A stretch of 64,000 nucleotides of DNA from Vulcanimicrobium alpinum (GTDB lineage: Bacteria > Vulcanimicrobiota > Vulcanimicrobiia > Vulcanimicrobiales > Vulcanimicrobiaceae). The DNA is taken from assembly GCF_027923555.1 (NCBI RefSeq), contig NZ_AP025523.1, forward strand, positions 2,360,484 through 2,424,483. Direction: 5' to 3'. Below, piece by piece: positions 10,149 through 18,033 of this stretch. The notes under the pieces are model-generated. The model was not told the origin of the DNA. It ran no database searches and saw only the letters and a program-made list of their open reading frames with translations. The position numbers and the translations under genes were made by a program. How positions within the stretch are numbered: the stretch's first letter is position 1; each line of letters begins with the position of its first letter.

Positions 10149-11377
10149 CAGCGATCCACTTCTCCGAACACCGGATCGAGCGATCCGATCATCACCACCA
10201 TGTCGGCGATCAGCTCGCCGACGGCGATCTTCTTGAGCACTTGCAGGTTGTACATCGACGGCGGCCGCGTCCGCACGCGCCACGGGCGGTTGTCGCCGTT
10301 GGAGACGACGTAGTAGCCGAGCTCGCCGCGCGGCCCCTCGACCGACTGGTAGACGTCGCCGGGCGGGACGCGGAACGACTCGGAGACGAGCTTGAAGTGA
10401 TGGATCAACGCCTCCATCGAGAGCGCGATCGTCTCTTTCGGCGGCGGCGCGAACTTCGTGTCGACGACCTGCCACGCACCGGGCGCGTCGAGCTGCTTGC
10501 GCACCTGGCGGATGATCCGCATCGACTCGTCCATCTCGTCGAGCCGCACCAGGAAGCGCGCGTACGCGTCGCCCTCGGTGCGCGTCGGGACGTCGAACTC
10601 GTACTGATCGTAGCCGGAGTACGAGAACGCGCGGCGCACATCGTACTCGATCCCGGTCGCGCGCAGCGACGGGCCGGTGAGACTCCACGCGACGGCGTCG
10701 GCGGCGTCGATGATCCCGACGTCGACCATGCGGTCTTGCAGGATCGGATTCTTCTGCAACAACCGCCGCACGTCGCGCATCCGCGGCTCGTACATCGCGA
10801 TCACGCCGTCGAGCTTCTCGAGGAACCCCTGCGGCAGATCCTGTCCGAGCCCGCCGACGCGGATGTAGTTGGGATGCATCCGCGCGCCGCCGGAGGCCTC
10901 GAAGAGATCAAGGATCCGTTCGCGCAGATCGAAGCAGTAGAAGAATCCGGTCAGCGCGCCGAGGTCGATCCCGCCGGTACCGAGCCACACGCAGTGCGAC
11001 GCGATCCGCGAGAGCTCGGCGAGCAGCACGCGCACCTGCTGCGCGCGCGGCGGAATCAGCGCGTCGATCCCCAGCAGCTTCTCGACCGCGAGGTAGTAGC
11101 AGAGCGCGTTGGTGAGCGGGGAGAGGTAGTCCATCCGCTCGATGACGGTCGACGCCTGCGACCAGAACAGGTTCTCGGCGCTCTTCTCGATCCCGGTGTG
11201 CAGGTAGCCGATCTCGGGCGACGCCTTGGTGACGACCTCGCCTTCGATCTCGGTGATCACCTGCAGCACGCCGTGCGTCGAGGGATGCTGCGGTCCCATC
11301 GAGAGGACCATGCGGTGATCGCTCTGCTCGACGACGAGCAGAGCGAAGTCCGCTTCCGGTGCGGCGCTGCCCCTCAC
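10148..11377 (-). CDS. nuoD: NADH-quinone oxidoreductase subunit D
   Basis: 409 residues. This 49-kDa-type subunit forms part of the quinone cavity. Family motifs are clear: MGPQHPSTHGVLQV, EIGYLHTGIEKSAE, the LCYYLAVEKLLGI region, MHPNYIRVGGLGQDLP and the C-terminal SLDPVFGEVDR. The GTG start at 11377 is chosen because it overlaps the nuoC stop (GTGA). A start at the internal methionine before VLSMGPQHP would lose conserved N-terminal residues. An arginine/alanine-rich extension further upstream is the nuoC tail in another frame. Confidence 0.95.
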   Translation of the reverse strand: MRGSAAPEADFALLVVEQSDHRMVLSMGPQHPSTHGVLQVITEIEGEVVTKASPEIGYLHTGIEKSAENLFWSQASTVIERMDYLSPLTNALCYYLAVEKLLGIDALIPPRAQQVRVLLAELSRIASHCVWLGTGGIDLGALTGFFYCFDLRERILDLFEASGGARMHPNYIRVGGLGQDLPQGFLEKLDGVIAMYEPRMRDVRRLLQKNPILQDRMVDVGIIDAADAVAWSLTGPSLRATGIEYDVRRAFSYSGYDQYEFDVPTRTEGDAYARFLVRLDEMDESMRIIRQVRKQLDAPGAWQVVDTKFAPPPKETIALSMEALIHHFKLVSESFRVPPGDVYQSVEGPRGELGYYVVSNGDNRPWRVRTRPPSMYNLQVLKKIAVGELIADMVVMIGSLDPVFGEVDR

Positions 11378-12123
11378 GGCAGGTTTCCGTCCTTCGTCTT
11401 GAGATTGACCGGCCGTTCGGCCAGCTCGCTCGGCGTCGCCTCCCCGGCGGTCGCCGAAGCGCCCGGATGCGCGGCGCTCTGCGCGGCCTGCACGCTCCGG
11501 TTTTGCGCCGGCGCGTCGGCGGCGCTCGCCGCCGCACGCACTTCCGCGATCTGCTTCTGCAGCGCCGCCGCGGTGCGTCCGGCGGCCGGCGTCCTGGCCG
11601 CGACGTTCGATTTGAGCGCGAACGACGGGCGCGGGCTCCGGTCGCTCGCCGGGCCGCGCAGCGGATAATCTTTGCGCAACGGGTGCCCTTCCCAATCGTC
11701 GGGCATCTGGATGCGGCGCAGGTCCGGGTGCCCGCCGAACGTGATCCCGAAGAGGTCGAACACTTCGCGCTCCGCCCAGTCGGCGCTCGGCCACAGATCG
11801 GCGACGGACGGCACGTCCGGCGCCGCAGCGGGGACGCCGCACAGCACGCGCACGCGTTCGGGCATCGCGATCCGCGCCGCCGTCGCGGGCGTTGTCGGCA
11901 TGCGCAGCAGATGGTAGACGACGTCGAAGCGCGGCGTCCGCTCGAGGTAGTCGACGCCGCCGATGTCGAGCAGCATCGTCAGCCCTTCATCGTTGAGGGC
12001 GGCGAGGACGGCCCGCAGTTCACCAGGCGTCGTGCGCACGATGCGCGCGTCGGCGATTTCGGGACGTACTGCGGTGGGGTCCAGAGCCGTCGCTCCGGCC
12101 GGCGGCGCTTGTGAACTCGGCAT
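11374..12123 (-). CDS. nuoC: NADH-quinone oxidoreductase subunit C, with Ala-rich C-terminal extension
   Basis: 249 residues. NuoC (30-kDa type) contacts NuoD in the peripheral arm. The conserved core ends with the signature DWAEREVFDLFGITFGGHPD and GHPLRKDYPL around residues 115-155. About 95 more residues follow, rich in Ala, Ser and Gln (AALQKQIAEVRAAASAADAP), which the family does not need and which look like a helical or disordered tail. The gene is separated from nuoB by 16 nt and overlaps nuoD by 4 nt. Confidence 0.95.
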   Translation of the reverse strand: MPSSQAPPAGATALDPTAVRPEIADARIVRTTPGELRAVLAALNDEGLTMLLDIGGVDYLERTPRFDVVYHLLRMPTTPATAARIAMPERVRVLCGVPAAAPDVPSVADLWPSADWAEREVFDLFGITFGGHPDLRRIQMPDDWEGHPLRKDYPLRGPASDRSPRPSFALKSNVAARTPAAGRTAAALQKQIAEVRAAASAADAPAQNRSVQAAQSAAHPGASATAGEATPSELAERPVNLKTKDGNLP

Positions 12124-12139
12124 GCTTCTTCTGAAACTC

Positions 12140-12625
12140 TTATGCGCGGGCGAGGATGCCGCCGCGGCCGCCGGCTTTGATCTGCTGCTGGATCAAATTG
12201 ACCGCGTAGAGCAGGCCGTCGGGCGTCGGCGGGCAGCCGGGGACGTAGACGTCGACCGGGATGATCGTGTCGACCCCCTGGACGATCGCGTAGTTATCGA
12301 AAACGCCGCCGCTCGAAGCGCACGCGCCCATCGAGATCACCCACTTGGGGTCGGCCATCTGATCGTAGAGGCGCTTGACGATCGGGGCCATCTTGCGCGC
12401 GACGCGGCCCGAGACGATCATCAGGTCGGCCTGGCGCGGCGACGCGCGGAAGACCTCGGAGCCGAAGCGCGCGATGTCGTACTCTGGCGCCGTCGCGGTC
12501 ATCATCTCGATGGCGCAGCACGCCAGCCCCATCGTCAGCGGCCACACGCTCGAGGCTTGCGCCCAGCGGGCCACCGAGTCGACGGTAGTGAGGAGAAAAT
12601 CGCCGGCGCCGTTCCCTAGCGCCAC
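12140..12625 (-). CDS. nuoB: NADH-quinone oxidoreductase subunit B
   Basis: 161 residues. NuoB carries the terminal cluster N2 that reduces quinone. All four ligand cysteines are visible: the tandem pair in [11 protein letters not shown], one in MGACASSGG, and one in [11 protein letters not shown]. The GTG at 12625 lies inside the end of nuoA (10-nt overlap) and gives [14 protein letters not shown]. Longer upstream open reading is the nuoA sequence in another frame. Confidence 0.96.
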   Translation of the reverse strand: MALGNGAGDFLLTTVDSVARWAQASSVWPLTMGLACCAIEMMTATAPEYDIARFGSEVFRASPRQADLMIVSGRVARKMAPIVKRLYDQMADPKWVISMGACASSGGVFDNYAIVQGVDTIIPVDVYVPGCPPTPDGLLYAVNLIQQQIKAGGRGGILARA

Positions 12626-12969
12626 TGGAACCCGCCTCGCTTCCACACGTACGCGTACCCGATCGCGAGCACGATGACGAACATCAGCATCTCCGCGAGG
12701 CCAAACACCCGCAGCTGGTGCATCTGCACCGCCCACGGATAGAAGGACGCGGCTTCGACGTCGAAGATCACGAACAGCATCGCGACCAGGTAGAATCGAA
12801 CCGGGAAGCGGCCGGAGACGTCGGAGGTCGGCTCGACGCCGCACTCGTACGCTTCCGACTTGGCGGGATTCGGTTTCTTGCGGGCGGCCAGACCCGGAAG
12901 CAGGCAGAACGCCGTCGCCGCCAGGAACGCGATGGCCAGGTAGATTGCGACCGGACCGTAGGGAGACAT
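12616..12969 (-). CDS. nuoA: NADH-quinone oxidoreductase subunit A
   Basis: 117 residues, three transmembrane helices, first gene of the operon. Hallmarks are the loop [20 protein letters not shown] with the conserved Cys, and the helix [20 protein letters not shown] with its membrane glutamate/aspartate. It is divergent from a small plus-strand gene. A TAATAC hexamer on the minus strand at 12978-12983 ends only 8 nt before the ATG. If it is the -10 element, the nuo transcript would be almost leaderless; no good -35 is visible. Confidence 0.96.
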   Translation of the reverse strand: MSPYGPVAIYLAIAFLAATAFCLLPGLAARKKPNPAKSEAYECGVEPTSDVSGRFPVRFYLVAMLFVIFDVEAASFYPWAVQMHQLRVFGLAEMLMFVIVLAIGYAYVWKRGGFQWR

Positions 12970-13033
12970 CGAACTGAAGTATTACACGACACCGATCCGG
13001 CGGGCCTCCGTCATCGGTCTGCTCGCGTCCGCG

Positions 13034-13357
13034 GTGGTGCTGATGGGCGCCAAGGGCTGCGAGAATCCCAACGGCCAGGGGGTCGCCGATTTCGGCAGCG
13101 TGACCGGGCGCGTCGTCGACGCGAAGTCGCTCCAGCCGATCGGCGCGTTCACCGTGGCGATCGGCGGCCAGAGCCGCACCGTCTCGCCGGCGCAGAAGGG
13201 CGCGTTCTCGGTCGACAAGGTCCCGGCCGGGACGCAGACGCTCACGATCTACGCGATCGGGTATCAGACGTACTCGCTCCCGGGCGTGGTCGTTCAGAAA
13301 GACCAGACGACGGTCGTCCCGCAGGACATCGGGATCGTTTCGACCGCGCCGCAGTAA
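13034..13357 (+). CDS. Small secreted carboxypeptidase-regulatory-like domain protein
   Basis: At least 107 residues with a single Ig-like beta-sandwich repeat of the CarboxypepD_reg type: [19 protein letters not shown], then [20 protein letters not shown] and IYAIGYQTY. The GTG at 13034 cuts into a hydrophobic signal segment. The frame stays open upstream to 12962, and reading from a CTG at 12974 restores a positive n-region ([10 protein letters not shown]) and a full hydrophobic core ending in a cysteine (GAKGC). A GGGAG ribosome-binding sequence sits 8 nt before that CTG, so a non-AUG start and lipoprotein export are plausible. The lipobox is imperfect. The precise role is unknown; such domains usually occur in cell-surface proteins. 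Confidence 0.7.
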   Translation: MVLMGAKGCENPNGQGVADFGSVTGRVVDAKSLQPIGAFTVAIGGQSRTVSPAQKGAFSVDKVPAGTQTLTIYAIGYQTYSLPGVVVQKDQTTVVPQDIGIVSTAPQ

Positions 13358-13367
13358 ACCCTCCCCA

Positions 13368-13389
13368 ACCCGGCGCGCGTTCGCCGGGT
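13368..13389 (+). terminator. Perfect 8-bp hairpin between the secreted protein and channel genes
   Basis: ACCCGGCG and CGCCGGGT pair around a 6-nt loop (CGCGTT). There is no T-run after the stem, so this could be a weak terminator or an RNA-stabilising hairpin rather than a classic intrinsic terminator. Confidence 0.35.
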
Positions 13390-13392
13390 CGT

Positions 13393-14514
13393 ATGTCGTG
13401 CATGACGGTGGTGCTCGACGTCCTCGCCGGCGCGGCGGGGTTCATCTGCGTAGCGGTGGCGATCAGCGATCTGTTCGCGACGGTGATCGTCCCGCGCTCG
13501 GTCGGCGGCCCCTGGCGGCCCAGCGCCGTCATCACGCGCAACCTGTGGCGGCGCTGGCGCGAGGCCGCGATGCGGATCCCCGACATGGAGCGCCGCGAGG
13601 ACACCCCGGGGGTGTTCGCGCCGACGCTGATGGTCACGCTGCTGGTGTTCTGGATCAGCGCGCAGGTGATCGGCTACGGGCTCATCTTCTGGGCGCTGCG
13701 CGACGGGATCCGGCCGCCGCTTCCCAACCTCGGGAGCGCGCTGTATTTCGCCGGAACGTCCCTGCTCACGATCGGCTACGGCGATTTCGCGCCCGAGCAC
13801 CTCGCGACTCGGGCGCTGGCGATGCTCTCGGCGGTCGGCGGGCTGAGCACGTTCGCGATCGTGACGACCTTCTGGTTCCAGACCTTCGGCGCGTTCCAGC
13901 GCCGCGAAGCGTTCGTGGTGACGATCTCCGAACGCACCGGCGCACCGCCGAGCGGGCTCGAGTTCGTCAAGCGGCACATCAAGCTCGGGCTGATGGACGA
14001 CGTCGAGATCATCCTGCGCGACGGCCAGCGCTGGATCGCCGAAGTGATGGAGACGCACCTCGCGTACCCGGTGCTTGCATATTTTCGCTCCAGCCACGAT
14101 GACGAGTCGTGGATCGGAACGATCGGCGCGATGCTCGACGCGTCGACGCTCTTGGTGACGACGATCGACCTGGACCATCGCGGTCAGGCCGAGATGACGC
14201 TGCGCATCGGGACGCACCTCGTCCGCGACTTCACCGGCTTCTTCCGCCTGCCGACCGGCGACGCGAGCGGCGTCGAGTACGACGAGTTCGTCGCCGCCTA
14301 TCGCTCGCTGCGCGAACTCGGCGTCCCGCTGCACCCGCTCGACGACGCGTGGCCGGCGTTCTCGGCGACGCGCGCGAAGTATGCGGTCCCCCTCGACGCG
14401 ATGGCCCGCTGGTGGCGGATCCCGCCCGCGCGCTGGGTCGGCGACCGCTCGCGCATCCGCGTCCACGTGAACGTCGGCGTTCCCCGCGAGCCCGACGCTC
14501 CCGTGTCACGCTGA
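13393..14514 (+). CDS. Two-transmembrane potassium channel family protein
   Basis: 373 residues. The K+ selectivity filter TIGYGD is at residues 126-131, preceded by a pore helix ([13 protein letters not shown]) and flanked by hydrophobic helices near residues 8-30, 78-98 and 140-160. The C-terminal 200 residues are cytoplasmic and do not look like a standard RCK/TrkA domain. They include [20 protein letters not shown] and a Trp/Arg-rich end. The role is inferred as K+ (or other cation) permeation, probably regulated by the C-terminal domain. The ATG at 13393 is used; another ATG lies 9 nt downstream. Confidence 0.85.
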   Translation: MSCMTVVLDVLAGAAGFICVAVAISDLFATVIVPRSVGGPWRPSAVITRNLWRRWREAAMRIPDMERREDTPGVFAPTLMVTLLVFWISAQVIGYGLIFWALRDGIRPPLPNLGSALYFAGTSLLTIGYGDFAPEHLATRALAMLSAVGGLSTFAIVTTFWFQTFGAFQRREAFVVTISERTGAPPSGLEFVKRHIKLGLMDDVEIILRDGQRWIAEVMETHLAYPVLAYFRSSHDDESWIGTIGAMLDASTLLVTTIDLDHRGQAEMTLRIGTHLVRDFTGFFRLPTGDASGVEYDEFVAAYRSLRELGVPLHPLDDAWPAFSATRAKYAVPLDAMARWWRIPPARWVGDRSRIRVHVNVGVPREPDAPVSR

Positions 14515-14526
14515 GCGTGACGCCGC

Positions 14527-15240
14527 TCAGCGTGAGCGGCGAGGGTGCTGCGCGAGGAAGCGGTTTGCTTCGTCGATCGGCGTGGCGAAGCCGATCGCGC
14601 GCTCTTCATCGAAACGCGATTGCGCGATCGCGATGACGTCGCCGGAAGTCGCGTCGAACACCGGTCCGCCGCTCTCACCCGGCACGATCGGCACGTCGAC
14701 TTCGATCGCGTTCTTGCGAAAGCTCGCGATGCGCCCCGCGTACATCGAAACGGTCCGCCCGAGCCGTTCGTCGTCGAACGCGTCGGGGACGGGATAGCCG
14801 AGCACGCCAATCGGCGTGCCGGGTGCCAGCCGCGCGATCGAACCGAGCCGCGCCGCGCGCTGGTTCGCGAGCGGCACGTCGACGATCGCGAGGTCGCGAT
14901 CGTCGCCCGTCGTCGCGACGACGCGAGCCGGCGCGTGCGGACCGTCGCCGATCGTTGCGACCAGGCGCCGCGCCCCAGCGATCACGTGCGCGTCGGTGAT
15001 GACGCGCGTCCCCCACGCGCCGCTGTCGACGACGATCCCGCTCCCGTACGCGTCGTCCCACTGCCCTTTGCGTTCGGGATCCTCCGACGGAACCCGCATC
15101 GTGAACAGCACGACCGACGGATGGAGCCGCTCGTACGCGACGACGTAGCGGTCGCGCTCGTCCGTCGTCGCGCGCGCCTTGCTGCAGCCCGCGAGGAATG
15201 CAGCCGCGAGCGCAGCGACGACCGCACGGCGCGGGGTCAC
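14527..15240 (-). CDS. Trypsin-like serine protease, lipoprotein (S1C/HtrA-like, no PDZ)
   Basis: 237 residues from a GTG that overlaps the hflX stop (GTGA). The N-terminus is a lipoprotein signal (AVVAALAAAFLAGC, lipidated Cys19). The catalytic triad is readable: His85 in ITDAHVIAG, Asp116 in DDRDLAIVDV, and Ser190 in PGESGGPVF. There is no PDZ domain after the protease fold, unlike DegP/HtrA. The protein probably acts on periplasmic or envelope proteins from a membrane anchor. It is the last gene of a minus-strand cluster with cobU, a BtuF-like gene and hflX, and lies convergent to the potassium channel gene. Confidence 0.85.
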   Translation of the reverse strand: MTPRRAVVAALAAAFLAGCSKARATTDERDRYVVAYERLHPSVVLFTMRVPSEDPERKGQWDDAYGSGIVVDSGAWGTRVITDAHVIAGARRLVATIGDGPHAPARVVATTGDDRDLAIVDVPLANQRAARLGSIARLAPGTPIGVLGYPVPDAFDDERLGRTVSMYAGRIASFRKNAIEVDVPIVPGESGGPVFDATSGDVIAIAQSRFDEERAIGFATPIDEANRFLAQHPRRSR

Positions 15241-16361
15241 TGCAGGCGTTCCGCTGCCGCGGTGCGCCGTGCCGCGATCGCCGCGCGCAGCATGTCGATG
15301 CCGACGCCCGTGGCAGCGCTGACTTCGAGCGCGCCGGGCGGCAGCGCTGCACGTGCGGCCGGATCGAGCCGGTCGACTTTGTTGAACACGTCGAGGTACG
15401 GCTTCGCGTCGAGTCCGAGCTCGTGCAGCGTCGTTTCCACCGACGCCTTCTGGCGCGGCCAATCGGGATTCGATGCGTCGGAGACGTGCAGCAGCAGATC
15501 AGCGTTTTCGAGTTCTTCGAGCGTGGCGCGGAACGCGTTCACAAGCTCCTGCGGAAGCGCGGTGATGAAGCCGACCGTGTCGGCCAGGCGCACGTTGACG
15601 CCCGGTGCGACGTACGCGCGCCGCAAGGTGGGATCGAGCGTCGCGAACGGCCGGTCGGCGACGAACGCGCCCTCGTTGACGCCGGAACCGGCGAGCCGGT
15701 TCAAGAGCGACGACTTCCCCACGTTGGTGTAGCCGACCAGCGCGACGAACGGATCGCGGCCGCGTCCCCCTCGCCGCGTCTCGCGCTGGCGGCGCACGTC
15801 GTCGAGCTGTTTCTGCAGCAAGGTCACGCGCTGCGCGATCCGGCGGCGGTCGGTCTCCAGCTTCGTCTCGCCGGGGCCGCGCGTGCCCACGCCGCCGCCG
15901 AGCCGCGAGAGCGCCGCACCGACGCCGATCAGGTTCGATTGCCGGTAGCGCAATTGCGCGAGCTCGACTTGCAGCTGGCCTTCGCGCGAGCGCGCGTGTT
16001 GCGCGAAGATGTCGAGGATCAGCATCGTGCGGTCGACGATCGGGAGCGGGACGATCTTCTCGAGGTTGGTGCGCTGGCGCGGCCGCAGATCGTTGAAGAC
16101 GAACAGCACGTCGGCCCGCGCCGCCTCCGCGCGTTCCGCGATCTCGCGCGCTTTGCCGCTGCCGACCAGCGTCGCCGGATCGACGTGCGGCAGCCGTTGG
16201 ATCACTTCGTCGACGATGATCGCGCCGGCGGCATCGGCGAGCGCCGTGAACTCCGCGAGCTCGGGCGCGAGCGGACGCTGCGGATCCTGCGTGTCGACGG
16301 CGACGACGAGCGCGCGCTGCGCCTGCGGTCTGGTGGGATAGAGGCGGCGGTGTTCGTTCAT
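15237..16361 (-). CDS. hflX: GTPase HflX
   Basis: 374 residues. HflX is a ribosome-associated GTPase that splits stalled ribosomes. The N-terminal HflX domain (residues about 15-180) contains VGSGKAREIAE, FNDLRPRQRTNLEK and the RYRQSNLIGVGAALSRLGGGVGTRGPGE segment. The G domain follows with G1 GYTNVGKSSL, G3 DTVGF and G4 NKVD. The ATG overlaps the stop of the upstream BtuF-like gene (ATGA), and the protease gene overlaps the hflX stop. Grouping hflX with cobalamin genes is unusual. Confidence 0.93.
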   Translation of the reverse strand: MNEHRRLYPTRPQAQRALVVAVDTQDPQRPLAPELAEFTALADAAGAIIVDEVIQRLPHVDPATLVGSGKAREIAERAEAARADVLFVFNDLRPRQRTNLEKIVPLPIVDRTMLILDIFAQHARSREGQLQVELAQLRYRQSNLIGVGAALSRLGGGVGTRGPGETKLETDRRRIAQRVTLLQKQLDDVRRQRETRRGGRGRDPFVALVGYTNVGKSSLLNRLAGSGVNEGAFVADRPFATLDPTLRRAYVAPGVNVRLADTVGFITALPQELVNAFRATLEELENADLLLHVSDASNPDWPRQKASVETTLHELGLDAKPYLDVFNKVDRLDPAARAALPPGALEVSAATGVGIDMLRAAIAARRTAAAERLQ

Positions 16362-17197
16362 GCCGGAACCTCCGCGAACGCGGCGATCAGCCAGGCGAGG
16401 CCGTCGTTGTAGCGCGGCCCGGGCCGTTCGAGGATCGCTGGATCGCGCAGCGTGAAGATGCGGTGTTCGCGCACCGCGCGCAGACCGTTCCACGGCGCGC
16501 GGTCGAGCACGGCCTCCAAGTGCACGGCGGGATCGACGATCAGCACGTCGGGCTGGCGCGCGAGCAGCGTTTCGCCGCTGTACCGCGCGTACGGGAGCGT
16601 GACGTCGTCGGCCGCGTTGCGGCCGCCGGCGAGCGCGATCAGGTTCGCGATGTACGAGCCGCGGCCGACGGTGAAGATCGGTGCGGCGCCGAGCACCACG
16701 AACGCGGTCGGCGGCCGCGCGCGCGAACGCACCGTCCGGCGCAGCGCCGCGGTGCGCGCCTGCAGCCGCTCGATCAGCGCGTTCGCTTCGCTCACGTGAC
16801 CGGTGAGGCGTCCGATCGTGCGGAGGTTGCGCGCGATGTCGTCGTAGGCGTCGTCGGGGAGCAGCACGGATCGCACGCCGGCGCGCGCCAGCTCGGCGGC
16901 GAACGTTCGCTGTGCCGGAATTCCGATTGCGAGATCCGGGTGCAGCGCGACGATGCGCTCGGCGTCGATCGATCCCGCCGAGACGACCGCCGGCAGACGC
17001 GCGGCCGACGGCGGATAATCGGTGAACGCCGAGACGGCGACGACGCGCGGCCCGGCGCCGATCGCAAAGAGGTCTTCGGTCACGGAGGGGATCATCGCGA
17101 CGATGCGCTGCGCCGGAGGCGACGCATTCGGCGAGGCGGCGACCGTCGCGAGCAGCGCCGCGGCGAGCAGTGCCGCCGCCGGAAACCGCACGATCAC
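16358..17197 (-). CDS. Periplasmic cobalamin/iron-type ABC substrate-binding protein (BtuF-like)
   Basis: 279 residues starting at a GTG that overlaps the cobU stop (GTGA); a second GTG lies two codons in. A signal peptide (FPAAALLAAALLATVAASP) is followed by a class III periplasmic-binding fold: RIVAMIPSVTEDLFAIGAG, then VVSAGSIDAERIVALHPDLAIG, and a C-terminal half with RYSGETLLARQPDVLIVD. It resembles the btuF product at 22450-23232, so the island has two paralogues. Cobalamin or a cobinamide-like corrinoid is the likely ligand because cobU is directly upstream, but haem or siderophore cannot be excluded by sequence alone. Confidence 0.85.
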   Translation of the reverse strand: MIVRFPAAALLAAALLATVAASPNASPPAQRIVAMIPSVTEDLFAIGAGPRVVAVSAFTDYPPSAARLPAVVSAGSIDAERIVALHPDLAIGIPAQRTFAAELARAGVRSVLLPDDAYDDIARNLRTIGRLTGHVSEANALIERLQARTAALRRTVRSRARPPTAFVVLGAAPIFTVGRGSYIANLIALAGGRNAADDVTLPYARYSGETLLARQPDVLIVDPAVHLEAVLDRAPWNGLRAVREHRIFTLRDPAILERPGPRYNDGLAWLIAAFAEVPA

Positions 17198-17781
17198 GAA
17201 CGCACCTCGCCGACCGGCGTCCCGATCGCGCGCACGTCGATCGCGTAGCCGGCGACGACCAGTTCGACGCGGTCGGCACGGCGTGCGATCGCCTGCGTCA
17301 TCCGTCCGAGCGCATCCCGGAAGATCCGGCCGAGCGGCGTCGGCGGCACGACGCCCCAGCCCGTCTCTTCCGCGACGACGATCGCGTCGGCCGCCGTGCG
17401 GGCGAGCGCGTCGGCGAGCGCCGCGCCTTGCGCGTCGAGCGCGTCGAGCGTCGCCACGATGTCGCGCTCGGCCCACGCGCTCCACTCGTGGAGCTGGGCG
17501 GCGATCCACGTCCCAAGGGCGTCGATCAGCACGCAGCTCCCCGGCGGCGCTTCCTCGAGAACGGTCACGAGCGACGGCGTCCGCGGTCCGGCGGTTTCGA
17601 CGAGGGTCCACCCCGCCGGACGGTCGCGGCGATGGCGCTCGATGCGATCGACCATCTCGGCGTCGCCGGGATCGACGGCCGCCGTCGCCGCGACGAGCAC
17701 GGGCCGCCCGCTTGCGTGCGCGAGCGCCTGCGCGCGGGCGCTCTTGCCGGCACGCACCGGACCGAGGACGAGAGTGAGCAT
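17194..17781 (-). CDS. cobU: Bifunctional adenosylcobinamide kinase / adenosylcobinamide-phosphate guanylyltransferase
   Basis: 195 residues, a normal CobU/CobP length. The enzyme phosphorylates adenosylcobinamide and transfers GMP to it in the nucleotide-loop assembly of B12. The P-loop GPVRAGKS is at residues 7-14, and the RIxxHxxxRP motif with the histidine that carries GMP is at about residue 50 (RIERHRRDRP). EETGWGVVPPTPLGR and FRDALGRMTQ match the family C-terminus. It is first in the minus-strand cluster. Its start lies only 15 nt from the 5' edge of the plus-strand cobalamin riboswitch. Confidence 0.92.
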   Translation of the reverse strand: MLTLVLGPVRAGKSARAQALAHASGRPVLVAATAAVDPGDAEMVDRIERHRRDRPAGWTLVETAGPRTPSLVTVLEEAPPGSCVLIDALGTWIAAQLHEWSAWAERDIVATLDALDAQGAALADALARTAADAIVVAEETGWGVVPPTPLGRIFRDALGRMTQAIARRADRVELVVAGYAIDVRAIGTPVGEVRS

Positions 17782-17795
17782 GACGTGCGCTTCGC

Positions 17796-17988
17796 CGCCG
17801 GGATCGCGTGCACCAGGAACTTCTTGCCGCGGCGCGTGAAGTGCGAATCCGAGTTCGCGTGCGCGGGAAGCCGGTGAGAATCCGGCACGGTCGCGCCACT
17901 GTCAGCGGGGAGCCGCTGCACGTCACGGTCCCACGGGATTGGAAGGCGGCAGCACCAGGCGCCGATCCGCGGAGTCAGGATACCGGCG
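17796..17988 (+). promoter_or_regulatory. Cobalamin riboswitch upstream of btuB
   Basis: Conserved cobalamin (RF00174-type) elements are in order: GGGAAGCCGGTG at 17865-17876, GAATCCGGC, the B12 core CGCCACTGTCAGCGGGG at about 17893-17910, and AGTCAGGATACC at 17973-17984. P1 can form between CGCCGG (17796-17801) and CCGGCG (17983-17988). Downstream, TCCCT (18008-18012) pairs with AGGGA (18020-18024), which covers the btuB ribosome-binding sequence AGGGAAGGA. That suggests translational control: bound cobalamin would favour the SD-masking hairpin and switch btuB off. Confidence 0.94.
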
Positions 17989-18033
17989 CGCGGACGCTGC
18001 ACCCCGATCCCTCGCGCATAGGGAAGGACTCCG

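Noticed and set aside
13368-13389. Classic rho-independent terminator
   Set aside because: The stem is perfect but no T-run follows; kept only as a weak hairpin feature.
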